In this document: piece by piece, positions 6,729 to 12,051 of the stretch
Layout of the letters: each line of letters starts with the position of its first letter
Position numbering within the stretch: position 1 is the stretch's first letter
NCBI GenBank assembly: GCA_964422155.1
Contig: CAYQZZ010000061.1
Location: 1 to 12,051, forward strand
DNA length: 12,051 nucleotides
From: JBGPRB01 sp964422155
GTDB taxonomy: Bacteria > Chloroflexota > Dehalococcoidia > Dehalococcoidales > RBG-16-60-22
Direction of reading: 5' to 3'
Notes under the pieces: model-generated
The model's input: the letters and a program-made list of their open reading frames with translations, nothing else
Database searches by the model: none
What the model was told of the DNA's origin: nothing
Position numbers and translations under genes: made by a program

Positions 6729-6760
6729 GTGGTGAATAGTACTAAGGTACTATTCACCAC
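6729..6760. terminator. palindrome between convergent genes, 14-bp stem
   Basis: GTGGTGAATAGTAC (6729-6742) and GTACTATTCACCAC (6747-6760) form a perfect 14-bp stem with a TAAG loop. It sits between the plus-strand gene ending at 6562 and the minus-strand hydrolase ending at 6783, where a bidirectional transcription stop would be expected. No run of Ts flanks it, so it may instead be a repeat element. Confidence 0.5.
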
Positions 6761-6782
6761 CCCGCCCCCATCGTCCCCTTCG

Positions 6783-7664
6783 TTATGAAGCCGGCTTTGC
6801 AGGCTGCCACTGCCATGCCTTTCCCTTCCGTATCACATGGCCCAGACCCGGGAAGGGAAAGTGAAAGGCGATTACCAGAGCCTTTTCGGCGGCGGCTCTG
6901 TCCAAAAGCTTGCGCCTAGTCATGCCGACCGACTCAGGGACAATGTCAAATATAGAACACCATTCCGGATGTTCCAGATGGATGGGATGGAGAACGACAT
7001 CGGAGATGCACAGCAGTTGCTCACTCTTCGATGAAATAGCTAACGCCATAAGCCCCGGCGTATGGCCGGGCGCGGCGACGGCAGATATACCCGGGACGAT
7101 TTCAGCTTCATGGTCAATCAGGTCCAACCGACCCTGTACCGGCGGGAGGTTCTGACGCGCGCATCTCAGGAGGATTTCCCGACTGTGCCCTTCCAGTTTC
7201 CGTTCCGCCTTCCCTGAGGTCCAGAAATCCCACTCGTCCCCCCACAAAACATAGCGGGCATCAGGAAAGGCCGGCTTTCCATCTTTATCAGTGTTGCCGC
7301 CGAGATGGTCCGGGTGCCCGTGCGTGATGATGACCGTATCAATGTCTTCAGGCGTAATCCGCTCAGCCTGCAGGTTTTTAAGGAGTCTGCCGGTGGTCGG
7401 AGCAAGGTCACCCGCCCCCGTATCCACCAGTATCAGGTGCTTACCTGTATCGACGACCAGACAGATATAGGGGCTCGTCCATGCCGCCCATGGCGCTGGC
7501 AGGTTATGCTGGCGCAGTGCCGGCTCAAGAGATTCGACCGGCGCATTGGAGAAAAGGAGTGTAGCTGGCGGCGGGAAATCGGGTGGCGCGTAGGTATGGG
7601 TGCCGTCGCTGACGGCGATACATTTAAAATTCCCCACCTTAAAGCGATAACTTTCAGTATCCAT
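6783..7664 (-). CDS. metallo-beta-lactamase-fold hydrolase
   Basis: A dinuclear zinc hydrolase of the MBL superfamily, probably cytoplasmic because no signal peptide is seen. The substrate is unknown. Counting from the ATG at 7664 (293 residues), the signature HGHPDH is at 115-120, PGHTPG supplies H201, SDVV supplies the bridging aspartate D222, and FHFPFPG supplies H268. This is a complete metal site. The N-terminal part with SDGTHTYAPPDFPP and the overall length resemble lactonase-like enzymes of the AidC or methyl parathion hydrolase branch, but that is only a likeness. An in-frame GTG at 7670 overlaps the Shine-Dalgarno sequence AGGAGG itself (7675-7670), so the ATG, five bases after it, is the more credible start. 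The gene follows rpiB after a 200-bp repeat-filled gap and may be transcribed from there. Confidence 0.9.
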   Translation of the reverse strand: MDTESYRFKVGNFKCIAVSDGTHTYAPPDFPPPATLLFSNAPVESLEPALRQHNLPAPWAAWTSPYICLVVDTGKHLILVDTGAGDLAPTTGRLLKNLQAERITPEDIDTVIITHGHPDHLGGNTDKDGKPAFPDARYVLWGDEWDFWTSGKAERKLEGHSREILLRCARQNLPPVQGRLDLIDHEAEIVPGISAVAAPGHTPGLMALAISSKSEQLLCISDVVLHPIHLEHPEWCSIFDIVPESVGMTRRKLLDRAAAEKALVIAFHFPFPGLGHVIRKGKAWQWQPAKPAS

Positions 7665-7702
7665 AGTCACCTCCTGCTTCGGCTATACCTTCTCCCCTCC
7701 CT

Positions 7703-7730
7703 CTGGATTCCAGCCTTCGCTGGAATGACA
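7703..7730. repeat. dispersed 28-bp palindromic repeat, copy A
   Basis: A 28-base unit beginning CTGGATTCCAGC and ending GGAATGACA, with an imperfect stem (TTCCAGC/GCTGGAA). It matches the copy at 10115-10142 at 26 of 28 positions by my count. Such units are common intergenic repeats in some bacterial genomes. Confidence 0.8.
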
Positions 7731-7741
7731 ATATGGAAAGT

Positions 7742-7852
7742 CTGGATTCCCGCTGGAGTTTACCCCGTACGCTGACCTGCTCGCCGTCTCTCCGTGACTA
7801 TGGCAGGCGGGACAAGTTCTTTGGCAGGCGAGTACGGGGCGAGAATGACAAA
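7742..7852. repeat. compound repeat: split copy of the 28-bp unit around an inverted repeat
   Basis: The left part of the dispersed unit (CTGGATTCCCGC, 7742-7753) and its right end (GAATGACA, 7845-7852) are separated by about 90 bp. That insert contains CCCCGTAC near its left side and GTACGGGG near its right, plus CCTGC and GCAGG nested inside. It looks like a palindromic element nested within a repeat. No gene is present in 7671-7868 apart from these repeats. Confidence 0.5.
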
Positions 7853-7868
7853 AATAACAACCTCAATC

Positions 7869-8315
7869 TCAGCGACATTGCTTTTCTTCGATTTCCTTTA
7901 TCTTATTTATCCGGGCGATGTGCCGACCGCCCTCGAACTCGGTGCTGAGAAAATCCTCAACGATAACCTTTGCCTGCGCCTTACCTACTTCCGCCGCCAG
8001 ACAACAAATTTGGGCGTCGTTATGAAGCCGGGCGTGGTGAGCGGTAAAGACATTGTAGCACTGGGCGGCCCTTATCCCTCTCACTTTATTGGCGGTGATG
8101 CACATGCCGATGCCGGTGCCGCATATCAGGATGCCCCTATCGAACTCGCCCCTGACGATAGCCTCGGCCACCTGCACGGCGATATCGGGATAATCAACCG
8201 CATCCTCGGAATAGCACCCGAAGTCATGATAACTGTGCCCCGCTTCGGTGATGATTTTGATGACAAGCTCCTTGAGAGCACAACCCCTGTGGTCATTACC
8301 GATAGCAATACGCAC
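7869..8315 (-). CDS. rpiB: ribose-5-phosphate isomerase B
   Basis: RpiB interconverts ribose 5-phosphate and ribulose 5-phosphate in the non-oxidative pentose phosphate pathway. The 148 residues match the RpiB/LacAB family. Seen are the N-terminal IGNDHRG (H9, R10), DYPD at 41-44, the active-site segment ILICGTGIGM with catalytic C65, and HNDAQ from H98 near the phosphate-binding region. The start is GTG at 8315, with AGGAGG (8329-8324) eight bases upstream. It follows tsaC after 32 bases and is presumably cotranscribed with the t6A genes. Lactose-type galactose-6-phosphate isomerases belong to the same family, but they come as a LacA/LacB pair, which is not seen here. Confidence 0.94.
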   Translation of the reverse strand: MRIAIGNDHRGCALKELVIKIITEAGHSYHDFGCYSEDAVDYPDIAVQVAEAIVRGEFDRGILICGTGIGMCITANKVRGIRAAQCYNVFTAHHARLHNDAQICCLAAEVGKAQAKVIVEDFLSTEFEGGRHIARINKIKEIEEKQCR

Positions 8316-8347
8316 GGAAACAACCTCCTATATAAAGTTAACGCCAT

Positions 8348-9007
8348 TCAGTCGAAGTTATGAAACATTTTTAATACGTCACGGATTTCCAGCCAGCTGA
8401 TACGCCCCTGGCGGATAAGCTGGGGCGGACTGGCAGCCAAATCGACAATCGTGGATAGCTCACGCATCTTGAGCGGCCCCTGGTCCAGTATCAGAGCTAC
8501 CTCATTGATGCTCTCTCCTAGCTGCGTTACGACCTCCTCGACAGAGTAAGTACCCGGTCGTCCGCTGATATTAGCGCTGGTCGTGGTCAGGGGATGGCCC
8601 GTCATTTCCACCAGGCGCAGTATAACCCGGTTATCCGGTATGCGTATGCCGACGGTATCAAGTCCGGCTACCAGCATTGACGGAATTGTCTCCTTTTTCT
8701 TCAGCACCAGGGTCAGCGCCCCGGGCAGATAATGTACGGCAAGATACCGGGCGGCTTCGCTCATACAGGCATACTTCTCCGCCTCAGCGATGGAGCTGAC
8801 GGCGACATGGATAGGGTTGGAATAGGCGCGGCCCTTCAGGTGAAAGACCCTGGTTATAGCGCGTGTATCCAGGGCATTGGCCGAGAAAGCATAACCGGTA
8901 TCGGTAGGACAGACCACCACCTCACCCCTGTTGAGCAGCCGTACGGCGCGTTCAAGTATTCTGGCATCGGGACTGGCGGCATCTATCTTTTCTATCTTCG
9001 TCTTCAT
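8348..9007 (-). CDS. tsaC: threonylcarbamoyl-AMP synthase (YrdC/Sua5 family)
   Basis: TsaC makes threonylcarbamoyl-adenylate from threonine, bicarbonate and ATP, the first step of the t6A modification at position 37 of tRNAs reading ANN codons. From the ATG at 9007 the protein has 219 residues and is a single YrdC domain without the Sua5 C-terminal extension. Visible are VVVCPTDTGYAFSANA (nucleotide and threonine pocket), the HLKGRAYSNPIHV segment with the conserved K, R and NP, and TTTSANISG. An ATG at 9028 would add seven residues and overlap tsaD. I prefer 9007 because it follows the tsaD stop by one base and has GGGGGAT directly before it. Confidence 0.92.
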   Translation of the reverse strand: MKTKIEKIDAASPDARILERAVRLLNRGEVVVCPTDTGYAFSANALDTRAITRVFHLKGRAYSNPIHVAVSSIAEAEKYACMSEAARYLAVHYLPGALTLVLKKKETIPSMLVAGLDTVGIRIPDNRVILRLVEMTGHPLTTTSANISGRPGTYSVEEVVTQLGESINEVALILDQGPLKMRELSTIVDLAASPPQLIRQGRISWLEIRDVLKMFHNFD

Positions 9008-9008
9008 A

Positions 9009-10016
9009 TTATCCCCCAAGCGGAGCATTGGGAAACACGTTAAGACGTAAATCAGAAATTTCCCCCAGCATCATTCTAGCGTATCCGGCGGCGGCAATCA
9101 TAGCGGCGTTATCGGTACAAAGGGAAAGTTTGGGGAAAAAAACATCAATTCCTTTCTTCCGGCATGTTTCCTGAAATACCTGACGGAGTCGACTATTAGC
9201 GGAAACACCGCCGGTAACACTTACCACCGATACTCCCCGTTCATCGGCGGCGCGCATGGTCTTGGCGACAAGCACATCGACGACGGCCTCCTGAAAGCTG
9301 GCGGCGATATCAGCCAGAGGTAATGCATCGTTGCGGGCAACGCTATCTTTGAACTTGTTGATAACCGAAGTTTTCAGTCCGCTGAAACTGAAATCAAGCG
9401 TCTTACTTCTTATCATCGGCCTGGGAAAATTAAAAGCTTTACTATCTCCCTGTCGGGACAGTTTATCAATTACCGGCCCGCCGGGAAAGTCAAGGCCGAG
9501 GAACTTGGCAATTTTATCGAAGGACTCACCGGCGGCATCATCCAGAGTAGTACCCAGCAGCTCGTAGCGGCACGAATCCCGAACGTAAAGCAGCATGTTA
9601 TGCCCCCCGGAGACAGTCAGGCAGACGTGGGGAAAAGGCAGGTCGGGGTGGCTGAGCCGGTTGGCGAAGATATGCCCTTCGATGTGGTGCACGCCGATAA
9701 GAGGTAAATGCCGGGCGTAGCTTATCGACTTCGCCGCCGCTACACCGACCATCAGGCAGCCGATGAGTCCCTGCCTGGAAGTAACCGCGACGGCTTCAAT
9801 ATCATCCATAGTTTTACCGGCAACATCAAGGGCTTCCTTAATGACGTAGCCTATTAACTCTGTGTGTCTCCTGGCGGCAATCTCCGGCACCACGCCGCCG
9901 TATTTTTTCAGCAAATCGAGCTGCGTGGCGATGATGCTGGATAAAATCATCTCACCATCGACCACCAGCGCCGCGGCCGTCTCGTCACATGATGTCTCAA
10001 TACCTAAAACAAGCAT
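9009..10016 (-). CDS. tsaD: tRNA N6-adenosine threonylcarbamoyltransferase
   Basis: TsaD transfers the threonylcarbamoyl group from the TsaC product to A37 of tRNA, working with TsaB and TsaE. The 335-residue ASKHA-fold protein is of normal length. Seen are GIETSCDET (5-13), PEIAARRH (44-51), the metal site HHIEGH with H111 and H115, SGGHN (136-140), DDAAGESFDKIAK, FSFSGLKT, VTGGVSANSRLR and TDNAAMIAAAGY at the C-terminus. At residues 80-84 the usual TxGPGL loop reads TSRQGL, an R-Q in place of G-P. The rest of the loop (IGCLMVG) is normal. The start has only a weak ribosome binding site and is set by family alignment. The gene is followed by tsaC with one base between. Confidence 0.95.
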   Translation of the reverse strand: MLVLGIETSCDETAAALVVDGEMILSSIIATQLDLLKKYGGVVPEIAARRHTELIGYVIKEALDVAGKTMDDIEAVAVTSRQGLIGCLMVGVAAAKSISYARHLPLIGVHHIEGHIFANRLSHPDLPFPHVCLTVSGGHNMLLYVRDSCRYELLGTTLDDAAGESFDKIAKFLGLDFPGGPVIDKLSRQGDSKAFNFPRPMIRSKTLDFSFSGLKTSVINKFKDSVARNDALPLADIAASFQEAVVDVLVAKTMRAADERGVSVVSVTGGVSANSRLRQVFQETCRKKGIDVFFPKLSLCTDNAAMIAAAGYARMMLGEISDLRLNVFPNAPLGG

Positions 10017-10153
10017 TGATAAAGCCTATTCCGTCACTTTCTCACTACCCGAATGAGATTGTTTAATATTGTCATGCCGATTGAATCGGCATTCAGACCC
10101 CATTTTCCCCACCACTGGATTCCAGCTTTCGCGGGAATGACACAAAAATATTA
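10017..10153. repeat. tsaB-tsaD spacer with palindromic repeats
   Basis: The 137-bp spacer holds two elements. ATGCCGAT (10074-10081) and ATCGGCAT (10085-10092) form a short hairpin. The second copy of the 28-bp dispersed unit lies at 10115-10142. No gene is visible. The repeats separate tsaB from tsaD, which are otherwise in the same direction. Confidence 0.7.
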
Positions 10154-10855
10154 TTAATCACTACCCGAATATCTATTTACAAAAGCCTTAGCCGTTGATT
10201 CTTTTAAATAGAGCGGAGTCAGGGAAAGGGCTTCATCGCTCTGGCCGCGCTCAAGACGACCCGCCGAAAGGCGGGCTACTGCGGCGCCGCCCGGCATAGC
10301 TTCCACTGCCCTGACCTTTGTTTTTAATGAGCTATCTTCCTTAATTATCATCTGGCGATATACCTCTGCCCCGCTTCCGACCAAAACAGTGGGTCCCCTT
10401 AACATCCCTGATAATTCTCTAACAGTGCCGGCAAAGTACGCTCCATCCTGAATAACCATACCATCTCTGACGCGATAGCAGGCAGCATAGACAGCATCCC
10501 TGGTCCCGGCACTGATGACGGCACAAATCAACGGAGATTCATCGCGGGCAGCATACGCCAGAGCTGCCAGAGTGGGCACGCCGGCTACCGGCTTTCCCGT
10601 GCTGAAAGCCAGCATCTTACCTACCGTCACCCCCACCCTTATGCCCGTCCAAGAGCCCGGCCCCAAACCCACCCCGATTCCCTGCACATCTTCGAGGCCC
10701 AATCCGGCGCTCCTTAGAGTAGAATCAATATTATCGACAATCTGCTCAAGGGAGTCAGTTTTCGCGGGAAAGGCGGAGTCCGCCAGAGTACGGACGCCAT
10801 CAGTTAAACCCACAGCATTGACGTAACCCGATGTATCTATGCCCAGCACTATCAT
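10154..10855 (-). CDS. tsaB: TsaB, non-catalytic partner of TsaD in t6A synthesis
   Basis: TsaB is an inactive paralogue of TsaD that dimerises with it and recruits TsaE. The 233 residues are family-typical. Evidence is the N-terminal GIDTSG (5-10), the block GVGLGPGSWTGIRVGVTVGK (61-80), and GVPTLAALAYAA, all hallmarks of TsaB/YeaZ. The catalytic metal histidines of TsaD are absent, as expected. The region that usually reads HSE near residue 34 is TDSLE here, a modest deviation. The ATG overlaps the tsaE stop by four bases (ATGA, 10855-10852), so translation is coupled. An alternative reading as a second TsaD copy is excluded by length and motifs. Confidence 0.93.
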   Translation of the reverse strand: MIVLGIDTSGYVNAVGLTDGVRTLADSAFPAKTDSLEQIVDNIDSTLRSAGLGLEDVQGIGVGLGPGSWTGIRVGVTVGKMLAFSTGKPVAGVPTLAALAYAARDESPLICAVISAGTRDAVYAACYRVRDGMVIQDGAYFAGTVRELSGMLRGPTVLVGSGAEVYRQMIIKEDSSLKTKVRAVEAMPGGAAVARLSAGRLERGQSDEALSLTPLYLKESTAKAFVNRYSGSD

Positions 10856-11376
10856 GGTAAACCCAACTCCTTAAACAGACCGCCGAACCTGCCGCCGGAG
10901 GTAGAAAACGCTATCCGCCGTTTCCTGGCCGATAATATCTGAAACTCAATTTTTAAAAGGTCGGCAGGGAGCAAGGAAAGAATTTTTTCCGCCCACTCGA
11001 TAATTATCACCCCGGACTCGGCGCGGTAGAGATAGTCCATAATGCCTATCTCGAAGCCATCATCGATACTGCCGAGCCGATACAGGTCCATGTGAAAAAC
11101 AGGCAGGCGACCGCGATATTCGTTCACCATGACAAAGGTAGGGCTGTTGACTTGCCGCAGAGGCACGCCCAGTCCGGCGCAGATGCCACGCGTAAGCAGA
11201 GTCTTGCCGCAGCCCAGTTCACCGATTAAAGCGATAACGCTGCCAGCTTCGAGGAGTAAACCCATCCCCTTGCCGAGAGCCGAAGTGGCGGCGGGGCTAT
11301 TGCTGAGAAATATATAGCTGTTCTTGTTTAAGATTGTTTTTAGACTCCCTATGTCATTTTGAGGCCCCGATTCCAT
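10852..11376 (-). CDS. tsaE: TsaE, ATPase of the t6A threonylcarbamoylation complex
   Basis: TsaE is a P-loop ATPase needed for multiple turnovers of the TsaB-TsaD complex. Counting from the ATG at 11376 (174 residues), the Walker A motif GELGCGKT is at 52-59, NSPTFVMVNEY at 77-87, the HMDLYR motif at 95-100 and EW at 127-128. All are characteristic of the family. The family is usually about 150 residues. The first 20 or so residues here are non-conserved, and the ATG lies within a CCCGAT/ATCGGG palindrome of repeat-like sequence. No Shine-Dalgarno sequence precedes it. No other in-frame ATG, GTG or TTG occurs before the conserved region, so the true start may be a rarer codon or this repeat-derived one. 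Confidence 0.92.
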   Translation of the reverse strand: MESGPQNDIGSLKTILNKNSYIFLSNSPAATSALGKGMGLLLEAGSVIALIGELGCGKTLLTRGICAGLGVPLRQVNSPTFVMVNEYRGRLPVFHMDLYRLGSIDDGFEIGIMDYLYRAESGVIIIEWAEKILSLLPADLLKIEFQILSARKRRIAFSTSGGRFGGLFKELGLP

Positions 11377-11391
11377 CGGGACGAAGCAATA
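11352..11391. repeat. repeat-like sequence at the tsaE start
   Basis: Starting with GTCATTTTGAGG, this stretch contains the stem CCCGAT (11366-11371) and ATCGGG (11375-11380) with a three-base loop. It resembles the GTCAT-beginning repeat sequence at 10071 in the tsaB-tsaD spacer. The annotated tsaE ATG is inside its right arm. Confidence 0.4.
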
Positions 11392-11468
11392 ACAAGGTAA
11401 TTATCAAACTACCTCTTTATGTCCACTTGACGATAGTATAACATAATGGTAATCTGTGTTCTATAAAT
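11377..11468. promoter_or_regulatory. divergent promoter region of tsaE and guaA
   Basis: This is the only space between the divergent tsaE operon and guaA, and it is AT-rich. Candidate elements are TATACT on the minus strand (11441-11436) as a -10 for tsaE, and TTGACG (11428-11433) on the plus strand as a -35 for guaA. Neither has a convincing partner at the right spacing, so exact promoters remain open. Confidence 0.4.
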
Positions 11469-12051
11469 ATGATTAACGAAAATATCAGTCCAAACCCGGA
11501 TGAAAGCCGTCGGATAGCCACCACTGACGACATCGAGGTATCAACGTACCTGGAAATCGCCAAGGAAATCGGCGGCGAACAGTCGGCGGTAACCGAAGAA
11601 GCCGTCTCCGGCGCCGAACGCGAGGCTATCATCGTCCTGGACTTCGGCTCCCAGTACAACATGCTGATTGCCCGGCGTGTCCGTGAGGCCCAGGTCTACT
11701 GCGAGCTATTACCTCATGACACGCCCTGGAAAAAGATAGCTCCACTCAACCCCAAGGGGTTCATCCTCTCGGGCGGACCAGCTAGCGTCTACGAGCCGGA
11801 TGCCCCCCTTGCCCCGGCCTACGTTTACGAAAGCCACCTGCCGGTTCTGGGTATATGCTATGGAATGCAGGTCATCACCAAGCAGCTCGGCGGGCAGGTC
11901 AAGCCAGGCACCAAGCGCGAATACGGACACGCTGTCCTGCACCTGAGCCAGGTCGACTCCCCCTTGTTCGCCGGCCTGCCCGAATCAACACCGGTGTGGA
12001 TGAGCCACGGCGATAAAATCGAGGAAATGCCGCCGGACTTTCACACCCTCG
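11469..12051 (+). CDS. guaA: GMP synthase (glutamine-hydrolysing), 5' part, runs off the window
   Basis: GuaA aminates XMP to GMP with ammonia released from glutamine. The visible 194 codons cover an N-terminal extension and most of the class I glutamine amidotransferase domain. IIVLDFGSQYNMLIARRVRE starts at residue 54, the oxyanion-strand motif SGGP at 101, GICYGMQ with nucleophile C130 at 128-134, and the family motif WMSHGD at 177-182. The catalytic His-Glu pair, the ATP-pyrophosphatase domain and the dimerisation domain lie beyond the edge. Most GuaA proteins begin one or a few residues before the IxVLDFGSQ strand. Here about 50 acidic, polar residues precede it, and no internal start codon allows a shorter protein until M65, inside the domain. 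No clear ribosome binding site is seen before the ATG. Confidence 0.93.
   Translation, partial: MINENISPNPDESRRIATTDDIEVSTYLEIAKEIGGEQSAVTEEAVSGAEREAIIVLDFGSQYNMLIARRVREAQVYCELLPHDTPWKKIAPLNPKGFILSGGPASVYEPDAPLAPAYVYESHLPVLGICYGMQVITKQLGGQVKPGTKREYGHAVLHLSQVDSPLFAGLPESTPVWMSHGDKIEEMPPDFHTL

Noticed and set aside
6563..6782. Integron attC site or tRNA gene in the hairpin array
   Set aside because: The required RYYYAAC/GTTRRRY boxes are not present in the right arrangement and no cloverleaf with a TψC-like arm can be drawn.

Overview
The window is a dense stretch of bacterial chromosome, mostly moderately GC-rich, with nearly all genes on the minus strand. Its core is housekeeping metabolism. 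I infer a member of the Chloroflexota, probably near Dehalococcoidia. The basis is the ilvD-ilvB-ilvN-(ilvC)-leuA gene order that I remember from Dehalococcoides and the abundance of short GC-rich intergenic palindromes. No marker gene proves this.

Positions 1-5641 (minus strand) hold a branched-chain amino acid operon read right to left: ilvD, ilvB, ilvN, then leuA, which runs off the left edge. A sigma70-like promoter and an intrinsic terminator-like hairpin precede ilvD, which suggests transcription attenuation. ilvC, which I would expect between ilvN and leuA, is not there. The 424-bp gap instead holds what looks like a decayed hicB-hicA toxin-antitoxin pair (C-terminal part of HicB, first residues of HicA) broken by GC-rich palindromes. 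A strong leuA promoter and a leuA leader with its own hairpin follow.

Positions 5642-6782 form an AT-rich segment unlike its surroundings. It carries one plus-strand gene for a coiled-coil plus winged-helix (HARE-HTH-like) protein with its own promoter. After that gene comes a 220-bp array of consecutive hairpins, with a possible leftward promoter inside it.

Positions 6783-11376 (minus strand) contain the complete set of bacterial-type genes dedicated to the tRNA modification t6A: tsaE and tsaB (overlapping), then tsaD and tsaC (abutting). These are followed by rpiB and a metallo-beta-lactamase-fold hydrolase. Short dispersed palindromic repeats fill the gaps tsaB/tsaD and rpiB/hydrolase and reach into the start of tsaE.

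Positions 11377-12051 hold a divergent promoter region and the first 194 codons of guaA (GMP synthase). Its class I glutaminase domain is preceded by an unusual extension of about 50 residues.

I did not find a wholly new multi-gene system. The items most worth a second look are the toxin-antitoxin remnant inside the amino acid operon, the ilvD and leuA leaders, the AT-rich island with its hairpin array, and the GuaA extension.
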